Assembly (NCBI RefSeq): GCF_000350225.1
Contig: NW_005179373.1
Span: forward strand, 361,370-425,369
Direction of reading: 5' to 3'
DNA from: Chondrus crispus
Lineage: Eukaryota; Rhodophyta; Florideophyceae; Gigartinales; Gigartinaceae
DNA length: 64,000 nucleotides
Part shown: positions 1 to 10,832 of the stretch, piece after piece
Layout: every line of letters starts with the position of its first letter
How positions within the stretch are numbered: position 1 is the stretch's first letter
Translations under genes and position numbers: made by a program
The notes under the pieces: generated by a model
What the model was told of the DNA's origin: nothing
Database searches by the model: none
Seen by the model: the letters and a program-made list of their open reading frames with translations, nothing else

Positions 1-325
1 CTGCATGTTGGCCTTCACTTTCTCGCGACATTCTGCTATGCTCTAGAACATACAGTACATAGATTAGCGTTAATATCATCTTCAAGATCGTGAGATGCTG
101 CGCTATCTCACCATTGAAAGGCACCACTTATGACCCAACAGCATCTCAAGCAATTATTTCCTACCAGAACGTGGTTCTGTTTGTCGAAGGAAGCGATCGT
201 TGATATCCAAGAAAGTCAAGGATCTCATCCTTTTGAACAAGATCGTGATATGTCATGCCTCTTACGCCTCTCTGGCATTGCCTTTTCCGGAAATGAAGCA
301 GATGTGCTCATCAGATCAGATTTAC
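1..325. other. 3' flank of the Pet127-like gene
   Basis: No gene is supported here. The short open frames lack family resemblance and overlap one another. This is the downstream flank of the minus-strand gene ending at 326. Confidence 0.5.
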
Positions 326-2314
326 TTAGTAGGTATATATCCTACCCAAGCTCGTGATGAATTTGGCTACGTGCTCGGTTTTTACGTCGCTAACCTCCTT
401 CAAGTTATACTTCAGTCGAAATCTATCTTCCTCGCCAAGGCAGATAAGATTCCTGGGAGCCATCTTGTCATTTACGAGAGGGGCTACTCTCAGCTCCCAG
501 ACGCGGAACCGATCTCTGGTCAGAGAGGTGAGATCATAGTTCGAGTAGTCATATGTCTCCGATCGCGGCCTCTTCGCTAAACGGAGCGCTGCGTCTTCTT
601 TGACTGGCTCCAGCATATGACCGCCTAGCTTGCTGATGCTAGGATGGGACCCTAACATGGATAGACCACGCCAGTTTGCATGTAAGAAGGAGTCCATATG
701 CCATTGTCCGATACCGCTCAGATTCTTTTGCTTGGAAGTTACATTTTCAGCCGGGGATGTGTCGTTCTCACCCATTTCCAAAAAGACGGAGGGTCCAAAC
801 GGGTCTTGTTCTCCATCCACTACTCGTTGAACGAAGATGTACATGTGAAGACGAGACCATTCTGTCGACATCACGACCTTCAGGTTTTCATTTGGATCGC
901 CCTGACAGACTTCTGCTGTGATTTTCTCTAATACGTCTTGCAACAGATGCATCGTTGTCCCGAAGGCGATGTCCCCCCACTTCTCGCTTCCAAAAACATA
1001 TGAATTAATTTCCTTCAAAGGAAGGTACTCGAGTCCTAAAATTTCAGACGTGTTGTGGTAAGCGACAAGAGCTCCAGACATTCTGCCTATGCGTAGTTGC
1101 AATGCATATTTGAGGAACACTGTGCGCACCATATCGTAAAACTCCCGTTCGTAAGAATCTCTCTTACCTCTCAAGAAGCGGAGGCGATGCGTGGAAAACG
1201 CTTCGTAGTTTTGTAGATCGTATCGAATCGGGGCAACTGCTCTTGTTTTCACATCGAAAACTTCGCCAGTGTTCTCATTTCGGCAGTCAATTTGCGCTCG
1301 TAATAAAAACTTCGAGATCTTAGAATAGTTGTAAAATTGCTCATCCGGGCTCGCCAAACCTTTGCTTTCATTCATATTATCGTGATGAACACTACTGTTT
1401 TCGTTCGGTGAACGAACGTATTTTGTAGAGAATTCATTCGGGGAAGTGGTCAGCATTCTTTCCATCGAGTGTCCAAGATCGCGCAAAATACTAGGCCCGG
1501 TCGCAGGCCCTGAGTGCGCGTTCACGGAATAGATACGCCTTTTCAAACTATTTCGCTTCACTGTGAATGCGACTGGTCTCCGATGCATCTTTGAAAAGTA
1601 GGTTGGCAAATCGGAAATATGCGAGGATAGCCTGCCTTGGAGATCAGTATCCCGAAAGTTAGAAATGAGATGATATAGAGCGCTGATCGCTGGTGTTATT
1701 GAACTCGTGCTTGAGTAAAAATGCACATTAGCGGTAGACTCCGCGATTTGCTGAAGCCTTGTGTCACTCCCCGCCGGAATATATTCAGGTATGTTCTCCC
1801 ATGCAATGTGATCAGGGTGAACGATTGTTCTCAGTGAGTCCCCGTAATACAGTTGATACTGATCGTTCTCTGAATGGCTCGCTCTCCTGCGCAACCTCCT
1901 CCCGTTATTATGGACACCCCGAGCCTTGATCCACGGTGCTTCCAGTGGATACACGCCGTCCCCCCGAAGAACCGCTTCTACTCCATGTTTGAGAATGGGG
2001 ATAATGCTAGGATCCTGACCTGACAAAACTGGAACTAATTGAGCGGGACAGTTTCCAACTTCTGGCCAGCTAGAATAGTCAACAGTTCTGACATCTTTCA
2101 AACTTGGATCCCAATCAAACTCCCTGTGCTTTCGAACATCGCTTCTGGCACGAATGGATGACTTTTGCGGGAGAGCACGGCCATGTTGCTCTGCGGCTTG
2201 AGGCAGCGTGATTTGCTCCTGCTTCTGCTTTCTGTACCCAAAGCGCACGAAGCGATTCGTTGACTTTGAAGATTTTGCTGACCTCGAGGCGGCAGATAAA
2301 ACCCTACCACTCAT
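326..2314 (-). CDS. Pet127-like mitochondrial RNA-processing protein
   Basis: Single-exon gene of 662 residues starting at an ATG. The N-terminus is rich in Arg and Ser and nearly free of acidic residues, as in a mitochondrial presequence. The diagnostic stretch is at residues 335-370: FLLRAQIDC followed by EVFDVKTRAV, the central signature of the Pet127 family (PF08634). Yeast Pet127 acts in mitochondrial mRNA 5' processing, and the family has been linked to PD-(D/E)XK nucleases; Asp343, Asp354 and Lys356 fit such a core. The C-terminal third keeps the family-like FGT, DVLE and LHMYIFVQR blocks. Length is close to the usual 600-800 residues. No introns or frame breaks are seen. The role in mitochondrial RNA maturation is inferred from the family. 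Confidence 0.8.
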   Translation of the reverse strand: MSGRVLSAASRSAKSSKSTNRFVRFGYRKQKQEQITLPQAAEQHGRALPQKSSIRARSDVRKHREFDWDPSLKDVRTVDYSSWPEVGNCPAQLVPVLSGQDPSIIPILKHGVEAVLRGDGVYPLEAPWIKARGVHNNGRRLRRRASHSENDQYQLYYGDSLRTIVHPDHIAWENIPEYIPAGSDTRLQQIAESTANVHFYSSTSSITPAISALYHLISNFRDTDLQGRLSSHISDLPTYFSKMHRRPVAFTVKRNSLKRRIYSVNAHSGPATGPSILRDLGHSMERMLTTSPNEFSTKYVRSPNENSSVHHDNMNESKGLASPDEQFYNYSKISKFLLRAQIDCRNENTGEVFDVKTRAVAPIRYDLQNYEAFSTHRLRFLRGKRDSYEREFYDMVRTVFLKYALQLRIGRMSGALVAYHNTSEILGLEYLPLKEINSYVFGSEKWGDIAFGTTMHLLQDVLEKITAEVCQGDPNENLKVVMSTEWSRLHMYIFVQRVVDGEQDPFGPSVFLEMGENDTSPAENVTSKQKNLSGIGQWHMDSFLHANWRGLSMLGSHPSISKLGGHMLEPVKEDAALRLAKRPRSETYDYSNYDLTSLTRDRFRVWELRVAPLVNDKMAPRNLICLGEEDRFRLKYNLKEVSDVKTEHVAKFITSLGRIYTY

Positions 2315-3594
2315 GACAAAGTCGGCAAGTTTGGCATGGCGCTCGCAACTATTCGGGTTGCAAGATTAGAAGCTTATGCGAAGAGCGACGACGCCTTTCA
2401 ATTAAGATGATAAACGGGTGCCATCCCGGAGAAAGTCCCCGCATAGAGCAGGAGCTGCAGTGTACACGTATATTACGTGCACACATGTAACGCGGAGGAA
2501 TGAAAAATATTTCAGAAGATGGAGTCTTCGGCTACAGTATCCGATACTATCCCGGATAGCCGCAGCGGCTGTGCTCATACTCTTGATAAAAGCGCTCATA
2601 TTTTGTTCGAGAGTGCTAAATACTGATCCGGAAATTACTGAACGCAACGGAAAGTACATATTGTACCGTAGTGCCTCTGCAAACGTCGTGACCAGCCCGT
2701 AGCATTATTACAAAGATAGTCGTCTACTGCGCCCTCTTGGCCGGAGATTCGGTGAGGAGCAGTTTCTCAAGGAGAAAGTAGTGGTACAAGATTCCATTTT
2801 CTACAGTTTATTTGGCTATGCTTCACGTCGCCGTTGCGCTTTTTTGAAATCAAGACTGCCTCCATGGAAATATAGTGAACATGTGAATTTCGAAGCAGAT
2901 GGTTGTCCCAGGGCTTCTCGCGAGTGCTTGAAGTGGGGTTGAGTTCGAGCCCTTGTGCACCGCAGTGGTAACCGTATCAGACCAGCGACACATGAGTTCG
3001 CGTCTGAAGGGAACACCAAAAAGCATCCTTGGTATCCTTGGAGAGTAGAAGTTGTGTGAGCACGGTACGTTGTGCTAGATTCCGGATAGATTTGCATGCT
3101 TGCACTGAAGCAGGCATGGACGATTACAGCGCGGGAAGGTCTTGACAGACCGGACAGGACAGACTGCAAAATACAAGCAAATAATATTTAAGGCCGGCGG
3201 TCAGCCGCACACAGTAGAGTAATTTAGAGATTTGGTTATTTATCTAACTTTCAACGGGGGACGACGCTATACAGTATTACAGGACGGGCGTCAAAGACTC
3301 ACAATTGGGTGGTACATGACAAGTACATGATAGGGCCGAGCCGTGAGAAGGCATACGGGCGAGGGTAGCAGATGCAACGCTGGACCATAGGAAAGAGGGG
3401 GAGGTTGGGCGGAGGAGGTGATGTGAGCGGCTTAAGCAGCGCAAGGAGGCGAGGCCATTCTCGCGCGCGAATTATAGACGCAGCCCGCGCTCGAGTTGCT
3501 GGCGCCGAGCGCGCGTGGCCGGGCCGATGCCGCCGCCAGAGCTAGCGGCGACGGAGGGGAGGGGAATGATGAAGCTGTTGTCTTCTTCATGTGC

Positions 3595-3614
3595 ATGTGT
3601 GTGTGTGTGTGTGC
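3595..3614. repeat. (GT)n microsatellite
   Basis: About ten uninterrupted GT dinucleotides, followed by a short CG-rich alternation. Confidence 0.85.
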
Positions 3615-3837
3615 GCGCAGTGGAGTAAGGAGGACACACGAGTTACGGGAGCAAGAGATATTCCATATGGCGTATCCCGGTTACGTATTGAGTGAAAGGG
3701 GGATCCGCTTTGAAGCGCGATCTGATGAGATCTGGATTTGCAACAGCAATGCCCTAGAACGGACTCGGTGTAATGTCACCCTGTGCCAATGGGTGAAGCA
3801 CGGCGAGCCCAGTGCATGTACAATATGTACTGTACCA

Positions 3838-3931
3838 AGGGTACTGTAATGTTTCATACAGTGCAGAGTCTGCACTGTATGAAACATTACAGTACCCTCG
3901 TCTTTTGGTCTGCACTGCAGACCAAAAGACG
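3838..3931. repeat. two abutting perfect palindromes
   Basis: The first palindrome spans 3838-3898, with perfect 30-nt arms around a single central G at 3868. The second begins at the very next base and spans 3899-3931, with perfect 16-nt arms around C3915. Both centres contain TGCAGA. The layout is A, A', B', B, the same as at four other loci in this window. Confidence 0.9.
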
Positions 3932-4472
3932 AAAAGACTGTGACAAAGACAAGATCCCTGACGCAAGGACTATACTGTAAGCATCCCTTTGCTGTACACG
4001 TATTGGAGTGGACGGGTCATGCCATTGTTCGCACTGTTCGATAGCATTTGCGAGCTCCCCCTGCGAAGCTCCGCAATGCAGTAACCTCGTTGCCGCGCTG
4101 GCACCACCGGTGCACAGCCTGGTGGCACTCCCATAGGGGTAAAGCTACTGGGCCAGCACTGCTGGGGTGTGGTTGTACATGCGCCTGGGTACACGTGAGT
4201 GTAGGACCACATCCAGTACCCGAAGGACTTGCCTTGTGCCCGCCGCGTTGTGGGTAGCGTTTCAGTGCTTCAATGTATGGCACCAACAGAAACCTCAGTT
4301 CACGATATGCACGCCTGCTGCGGCACTGCTCACCTAAATCATCTTTCCACACACCGCACACCCCTCGCCTCTTCTCCTCTCTCGTTGCGTTTCAAAATAT
4401 CACCTCCGAGAGCTGGCTTCGCTGTTTCTCGACGTATCCCATTCCGTTGTTTCTTCAGCACCGCCCACCGCA

Positions 4473-7265
4473 ATGACCGGCGTTCCACGCCCTGACTCGG
4501 CGCCCCACGCTCACGAGGAGGTCATTTCCGCTGCCTCCCAGATATCACAACTTCACTTTAACACCCGTGACCGCGACGCAGGCGACACCTTCTCTCCAAG
4601 ATCAAGCCCAGTTTCTCTACCCTTGCCGCCGGTGCATGTCGAGGAGGGGGCAGCTATCCTCAACGGCGCTCATCTAGAAGTGGACTTTGACGACAATGTT
4701 AACCATCTGGGAGTGGGAACGTACGGGTCAGTGCACGTTGGCAGATATTACGGAGAACTAGCAGCAGTCAAGCGAGTCTCGTTGGACTCCCTCTCCCCGC
4801 ACATGGCCAATGACCCCTTTGTGAAAGCAAAGAGGTCGGATGCGCTCCAAGACTTTGCCAGGCAAATCCAAAATCAAGAGAAGCTCGTGCATCCGGGTAT
4901 TGTGAAAACTCTGGGAGTAATAGTTTCTGCACATGATTCCGTTTTAATTGTGACCGAGCTCATGCAGGGGGGGTCCATGGGGGCAGCTTTACGTCAGTTG
5001 CGCAAGTTACACACTCCTCTTGATCTAGGAAGCTTCATACGCATATCTTTACAAGTTGCCGGCGGACTACGGGCTGTCCACGCTGCTGGTTACACATGGG
5101 GTGAAGTGAAGCCTGAGAACATATTGCTGTCCGCAAAGCTCAATGCCGCCGGACGTTTTCCGCCTTCGGCCCAAGCTCGCATTTCAGACATTGGACTTGC
5201 ATCCAGTGGAATCCAGACTATTCTCACTGAGACAACCATCACATCTACTGGACAGTCGATGGGAACTGTTAATTATATGGCACCTGAAAGTGCTCTCAGC
5301 ACCGGCAAGGAAACTTTTGCTACAGACGTATTTTCGTTCGGTATGGTGATGTATGAAATGTTAACTCTGAGAAAACCGTGGAAGAAAATTCCGCTAATTG
5401 AGGTTGGTTTGAGGCTGGCCCGAGGTGCTCGTCCTGAATGGCCGAAAGATGGAGAGAAAGATTTTTACGGACACATTCCCGAGGCGCTCAAGGAACTTGT
5501 GGAGAAATGTTGGTCGCATTCGATGGATGACAGACCGACGGTCGACGTTCTTTGCAATTTACTGCAAGACCTCGTTGGCGTCGCGTTCCAACGTAGTGAG
5601 GGATTACAGCGAGTGGGCGAAGGGGAAGGCAATACCTCGCAAACAGTTTCCCAAAAGGAAGCAAGTGCAAAATCGATTCATGAGAGAGCCGATGAGACAA
5701 ACGGAAATATGTACATGAGCGATGAACCGATGATGCCGTTGAACCTCGACTGGCCGGATCGCGTGGACACAGTTTTCGAGAAAGATTCCGAAGTAATCAT
5801 GAAGCGTAAGAGAACGACTGACTCATCAGAAGAGACGCTGCCAGGGCAACAGAAAAATGCTTCAGATTCAGAGGCGAGGGACAGTCAGGGTTCGGACTTT
5901 GAACAAAATGCTATGCACTCCATAGTGAGGGCACACACTGTCGGGGATATCTCTTCTATATTGCAGACAATGAGAGAACATAATTGTTCGCCGCTAGTAA
6001 CCAGGGTAGGCATGGCACACATCTTAGGACATTGCAAGGATGAGCTTACGTACTTTGATATTTGTGAAGAAGGGGGTATTGAGGTACTTCTGTCAGGAGC
6101 CGTGCGTTTCGGTGAATTCGATACGGAACTGTGTGTAATTTTCTGTGATTCCATGACCATCTTATCGGAACACTACAATGACAAAGTGGGACACCGCATT
6201 AGAGCAACAGGTGTACCGTCTGAAGTTGTCGAATTGATGAACAGGCACAAGATTGATGTTCCTGTTCAAACATCTGGATGCAAGTGTTTGGCAGCTATCG
6301 CAGGGGCGAGCGAGCTTTCCCGATCGGCTGTTGCTACGCTAGGGGGACCGGCAGCGGTTTACAGGGCCATGACTAAGAACAATGTATCATTTAAGAATAT
6401 CGAGCTCGCTCGAGCCTCGCTCAACGCTGTTAGGCAGATTGCCCAAGGCAATGAGCGCGCTTCGGAGTTCTTGGTGCAAGTCTCAGCCCTTGATGCTGTT
6501 TCCAGGTCAGCGGCAGTGTTTACTGACCACAGTTTAGAGGGTGATATACTGTCTGCCCTCCGCGCGTTCTCGTTTTACACCGGTGGGCGTCGAAACATAG
6601 TCATGAGCTCTGGTTTGAAGGCCCTGGCAGAAATTATGTTGAGGAACGACGATCCTGAATTTCTCGTTCTCTGCTGCCAGTTTATTCGTGCGATAGCTCA
6701 ATGGCGCAATGTCGAATGCGAAGAAGCAATGCTCCAATCATGCATAGCCGAGAGGGTTACGACTCTAATGCAAAACTCTAACTACTGGCCTGGTGAACCT
6801 GGTGCCAAGGTCAGTTGGTACGCTTGTCAGGCATGCCTTTTTCTAGCTTCCTTTGGTTCACTTTCCCGAAAGCGGCTTCGGCAAGTCGGGGCGATTGAGA
6901 CCACCATCAGCATCCTCAACCAAAGACGTGACAATGCTCGCGTCGCCAGATGCGCAACTGATGCGTTGGCAGAGTTGCTCAAAGGTGAACCAGAAGGCAA
7001 AACTTATGCTGAGCGCTCTCACGCAGTGGAGGCTCTGAAAGCCACTCTGGACCTCCATGGGAATGATGTCAAGGTTCGCAGTGCAGTACAGTGGACACTG
7101 GACTGCTTGTCGTCAACGCAGGGGCCCATCTCTGCTCCGGCCCAAGATTCGCAGATGCACGAAGAACTTACAGATTTTGCATCTGGATCGTCCAAGCCGA
7201 AAGGAAGATTCCTTGGCTTCAACTTCAAGCGAAGACTTCGGGCGGCAGCGAAGAACGTAGAGTAA
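4473..7265 (+). CDS. protein kinase-like protein with armadillo-type C-terminal repeats
   Basis: 930 residues, one exon, start at the ATG following a pyrimidine-rich leader. The kinase-like domain covers about residues 74-365: glycine loop GVGTYGSV (80-87), Lys100 in AAVK, metal-binding DIG (239-241) and MAPE (269-272). The catalytic-loop HRD is WGE (209-211) followed by VKPEN, so the catalytic Asp is Glu although the downstream Lys213 and Asn216 remain. It is therefore either a pseudokinase or an atypical kinase. Residues about 470-900 form alpha-helical repeats with armadillo/HEAT character (repeated GGIEVLL, GLKALAEIM and VGAIETTISIL motifs). A charged, low-complexity linker (about 370-460) joins the halves. 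The fold resembles TKL kinases with scaffold tails; substrate and pathway cannot be deduced. Confidence 0.8.
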   Translation: MTGVPRPDSAPHAHEEVISAASQISQLHFNTRDRDAGDTFSPRSSPVSLPLPPVHVEEGAAILNGAHLEVDFDDNVNHLGVGTYGSVHVGRYYGELAAVKRVSLDSLSPHMANDPFVKAKRSDALQDFARQIQNQEKLVHPGIVKTLGVIVSAHDSVLIVTELMQGGSMGAALRQLRKLHTPLDLGSFIRISLQVAGGLRAVHAAGYTWGEVKPENILLSAKLNAAGRFPPSAQARISDIGLASSGIQTILTETTITSTGQSMGTVNYMAPESALSTGKETFATDVFSFGMVMYEMLTLRKPWKKIPLIEVGLRLARGARPEWPKDGEKDFYGHIPEALKELVEKCWSHSMDDRPTVDVLCNLLQDLVGVAFQRSEGLQRVGEGEGNTSQTVSQKEASAKSIHERADETNGNMYMSDEPMMPLNLDWPDRVDTVFEKDSEVIMKRKRTTDSSEETLPGQQKNASDSEARDSQGSDFEQNAMHSIVRAHTVGDISSILQTMREHNCSPLVTRVGMAHILGHCKDELTYFDICEEGGIEVLLSGAVRFGEFDTELCVIFCDSMTILSEHYNDKVGHRIRATGVPSEVVELMNRHKIDVPVQTSGCKCLAAIAGASELSRSAVATLGGPAAVYRAMTKNNVSFKNIELARASLNAVRQIAQGNERASEFLVQVSALDAVSRSAAVFTDHSLEGDILSALRAFSFYTGGRRNIVMSSGLKALAEIMLRNDDPEFLVLCCQFIRAIAQWRNVECEEAMLQSCIAERVTTLMQNSNYWPGEPGAKVSWYACQACLFLASFGSLSRKRLRQVGAIETTISILNQRRDNARVARCATDALAELLKGEPEGKTYAERSHAVEALKATLDLHGNDVKVRSAVQWTLDCLSSTQGPISAPAQDSQMHEELTDFASGSSKPKGRFLGFNFKRRLRAAAKNVE

Positions 7266-8098
7266 CATTAAACGCTCAAACCGGTATCCTTACACTCGCA
7301 ATATAAAGATGAAGTGGTGTCGACACAAGGTAGCTATTGGTTCATGAACCCTTTCGTGGACGTAAACAACGGTAACTGCGTCTTCGCTAGCTTCATTGAC
7401 TAGGACAATTTGGTCCGACTTCTGACCTCGCGCTCAGTGTTGTATCCTTTCAACGGTCGTTTGCGCAAGACCGTCCGGGCCCCGGTAGCTCACCTCTAAT
7501 TAAATCGCCTGCCGGACGTCACGCCACGCGGTTGGGTTCATGGCCTTACATCGTCCTAACAGCCTCTTGCATCACTGCATCGTCTCAGCCAATCGTTCGT
7601 AAATTGCGACCGCTAGCGCGTGCCATACCTTTGCCTCTTGTGGAACACCACATGGATCTGTCCCCTAGCTCAAAAACACAAGGCTCATGCCTCACTTTCT
7701 ATCTTTAGAGTAAGCGGGAGGCACATCGAAAGTATATTTGAACAAGTAGGGAAGCCACATATGACCATCCATCTGTTTTGATTTGCAGTAGTTGCGTGCA
7801 ATGGGATGCCCAACGCTAGTGGCATGCGTGCTCGTTGTGTGACCAATCCCGATCAGATATATAACGAGAACAAGTGGTGTTACAAATGAAGGTAAGCTGT
7901 CGAACGGCAAAAACTGGCCTTTCCCCAGTTGCTGTTTCACACACAGTGACATCTGCAGATGCACAGTTTGAGCTATAAGCGACAACAAGAGCTTCTACAA
8001 GTGAGGTACGCGAAGATCAAAGCTTGCAATGTACCTGATTATAGACCGTAACGGTTCTCCTGACGTCGATTACCGGCGTCTCTCTTGCGTAACTCAAA
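7266..8098. other. intergenic spacer between convergent genes
   Basis: The kinase gene and the F-box gene converge here, so both 3' ends and polyadenylation signals should lie in this 0.8 kb. A 98-codon minus-strand frame (7692-7988) has no family resemblance and is not accepted as a gene. Confidence 0.5.
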
Positions 8099-9502
8099 TC
8101 AAAAATAGACTTCGATATCTCGAGCGTTGGTAATCTGGTCGAGCATACCAGATATCTCGCGACATGGCAGCTTTGACACGTCTAGACTCTTGAGCTTGGG
8201 GCATTCTCTGATCAAGCGTTCAACGAACTGGTCGGAAACGAGTTCACAAGTCGCTAGATTTAGAGAGATCAATCGCTTTTGACAATGAGAAATGATGCTA
8301 TCGACTCCAGTGTCTGTTATGTAGACACACCTTGCAAGGTGCAAGATCTGTAGCCGTGTGCAGCACCTCGTCAGTTCTGACATACCAATGTCCGTCACCC
8401 TCGTTTCGGACAAACCCAACTCACGAAGATGTGGTAAATTTTCAGCGATCCTCAAAACTGAATAGTCTGAAATTCTCAGGCACCACGACAGATCGAGCAC
8501 TTCCAGCCTCACGCAACCTCTTGTCATGTGCGTAACGCCCTCATCCGTTACATTCCGCGCATTGGCAATGTTCAACACGCGGAGAAAGGGGCAGTTTTGG
8601 CCAATCACCTTGAGCAACGAATCTCGCACTCCACTAATGCAGTTCATATCTAGAACCTGTAATCGCGGACATCTCACTGCCAAAATGCGAACACTCCGCC
8701 TCGTAACCCTTCGGCAGTGTGACAACCGTAGCTCACGCAGACCTGGGCATCTCGAGAACTCAACAACACTTTTGTCAGTCGCTCCACTGCACCAAGATAA
8801 GTCCACGTCTTGCAGAGAGGCAGCACATGTTCGAGGGATATTTCTTACTTCCTCATCACCAACGCCATGGACCTTGGCTAAGGAAAGCGTTTTCAGCATT
8901 GGAAATGTAGACATGCTTCTACAGAGGGCCTTTACATTACTTGATGTGACATGTTCGTGACCTTCGAACGACAGAGCTCTCCATAAGCGCGGGTTACAAG
9001 AAAGCGTCTTCCACCTTTGACAGACTTGGCGAATAGTAAGGATGGAAGGAAGCTGGGGAAGGTGTGAAAATATTTCCATTAATAAATCGTCTGTCAGGAC
9101 ATCTAGGGGACTTTTTGGTACGGTCCCCTGCGTTTCCGGACGACCTCGAGTGCCGGCGTCTTTGCGCAAGCGCTTGGCTCCAACATTCTTCTGAACTGAT
9201 GAACTGTACGCAAAAACCCCGTAGATGCGAGTAATGTAGTGGCGAGATAGAGGTCGTTTATGTCAGAACCGAAAAAGCGAGATATGCAAGGAAGTCGCAA
9301 AGGTGGTGGCTTACCTCTCAAACGGGAAAGGTCTCTTCAGCCCGTGCTGCGAAGGAACTTGGGCCGAAAACTCTCGGTGAGATCGAAGTAGTCGCTCACG
9401 GTCTCTTTGCATTTCATCACGTTGATCGGGGTCAAGAACTGTGATCTCCACATGATCGTCGTCTCGAAGAGCAATGCTCTTGTCGACTAATGTGTGCTCC
9501 AT
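8099..9502 (-). CDS. F-box / leucine-rich-repeat protein (FBXL type)
   Basis: Two exons: 9502-9315 and 9203-8099. The intron (9314-9204, 111 bp) has a GTAAGC donor and a TACAG acceptor, and joining them restores one frame of 430 residues. The start at 9502 is the first ATG; the frame stays open upstream without another ATG, so a further 5' exon cannot be excluded. An F-box lies at about residues 93-140 (PLDVLTDDLLMEIFSHLP). It is followed by about ten cysteine-containing LRRs, with repeated CPxLxxLxLxxC and VTDxGV patterns, to the C-terminus. Family members are substrate receptors of SCF ubiquitin ligases that bind Skp1 through the F-box. The substrate is unknown. Confidence 0.85.
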
Positions 9503-10832
9503 GCTCTTGGCGGGTTTCCAACGGACGGCGTGCGGCACGAAGGCCTTACGAAGTAGGACAAGAGCTAGCGTAAACGTTGAAAATGGTAGAGCGCAAAATG
9601 AGTGGAACTGTTACCACCTACGTACAAAGTGGACGGAAGGAAGAGATGTTGCACGCTGCGATAATAGTTGGGCGACAAAGACGAGCGAGGCTGAGGTGGA
9701 GGGGAAGGGCCGCATTGTTGACAGCGAGGAGGTGCGTTGCCATAAAATGATATATTGTACAGTACCCTTGGTACTGCGTACTGTAGTACAGTACGACCAA
9801 AATTTTCGGAATGGAATTGTAGATATACTTGTACACTTGGGGAGCTCTGGGCCGTTCCAGAGGCCGTCGAGGCCAGGAACAAGAAGGCACCAATACTGCA
9901 GAAATTTCCTCAATTTCGCAGCTCCACTCTATTAGGTACTTTCATACTGTAGCAGTACCCAAGGGTACCCTACTACACTTCCTCATCGCCCTCCCAGACA
10001 CCCTCCCCTGGGTCTTTTCAGGCATGCGGTTCCAGAACTACGCCAGCCGGGAGACTGAAGACAAGCCTGCGCATTGTGTGAGGTTTGATTTAAAGAACTA
10101 AGACAGGCTTTCCAGCCTGTTATCACCAATCGAAAATATTGTCACTCCAGACGACGACCGCGACGTTGCGGTGGGAACAATGTAGTTATTTTGAAATTCC
10201 CACTCACCCAGAAAAACGACTGAAGCAGTTTCGGTAGAGAAGGGGGAGGGGGTCGAATTTGGTGCAGGGTGATGGTAGACGTGAGGTTGTTTGAGAGATA
10301 GATTAGAATGCGAAGTCCACTGAGAAGTCCGAGCGGGTTCAGAAGTCAATGACTGAAAGGTAGAACGTCAACGAATCATGGAGGCACCCTATCCTTCATG
10401 CTAGGCAAAGAAACTTCTTGAGCTTTGGGGTGCAATGAGGAGGAGTCACGTGGATTGGTGCAACCCAGTGTGTTTGACTCTTCATAAAAAAAACAGCCTG
10501 GATGATTTGCGCATAAATCTGTTTCGAAATGGCTAAGCAGTGGAACAACTGAAAAGGATGTTTTGTTACTCCCATACAGAATTTCAGGTCGCTTTGGAAA
10601 AGTTGCATCTCTACTTTTTCACAAAATCTTCGTCTCGAGCACATACATAGCAATGTGACCCCTCTGGCACAGCTTTGAATTTGAGGGTACAGGTATTGCT
10701 TGTAAAGTATAGGATGCTCTACTGGAAACCACAAGACGAAAGTTAGCGTGCCTTTTAAGCATTTTTTGGTAAACAGCGTGAACGGTGTCTATAAGAGCAA
10801 CTTAGTGGAGATGAAAATGTTTATACTTAATA
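9503..10832. other. intergenic region, no supported gene
   Basis: No supported gene. Features are the abutting palindromes at 9760-9795 and another GTACCC/GGGTAC inverted pair at about 9950-9972. A Cys-rich 112-codon minus-strand frame (10396-10734) has no recognisable family and is left out. Confidence 0.45.
9760..9795. repeat. abutting palindromes with GTAC cores
   Basis: The first inverted repeat is 9760-9776 (CAGTACC, 3-nt loop, GGTACTG). The second starts at the next base and spans 9777-9795, perfect around G9786. The arrangement matches the pair at 3838-3931. Confidence 0.8.

Larger units (their letters stand above)
2315..4472. other. intergenic region with palindromes
   Basis: This 2.2-kb spacer lies between divergent genes (Pet127-like leftward, kinase rightward) and should hold both promoters. 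I see no convincing coding frame. It contains a GT dinucleotide tract (3595-3614), a pair of large palindromes (3838-3931) and a GTACACGT motif near 3993 that recurs in the window. The 3' part is C/T-rich before the kinase start. Confidence 0.5.

Noticed and set aside
3496-3849. Plus-strand frame over the GT repeat
   Set aside because: Composition is driven by the microsatellite and GC-rich leader, and the frame runs into the palindrome.
10396-10734. Cys-rich 112-codon frame
   Set aside because: No regular cysteine spacing, no neighbour or homologue to support it.
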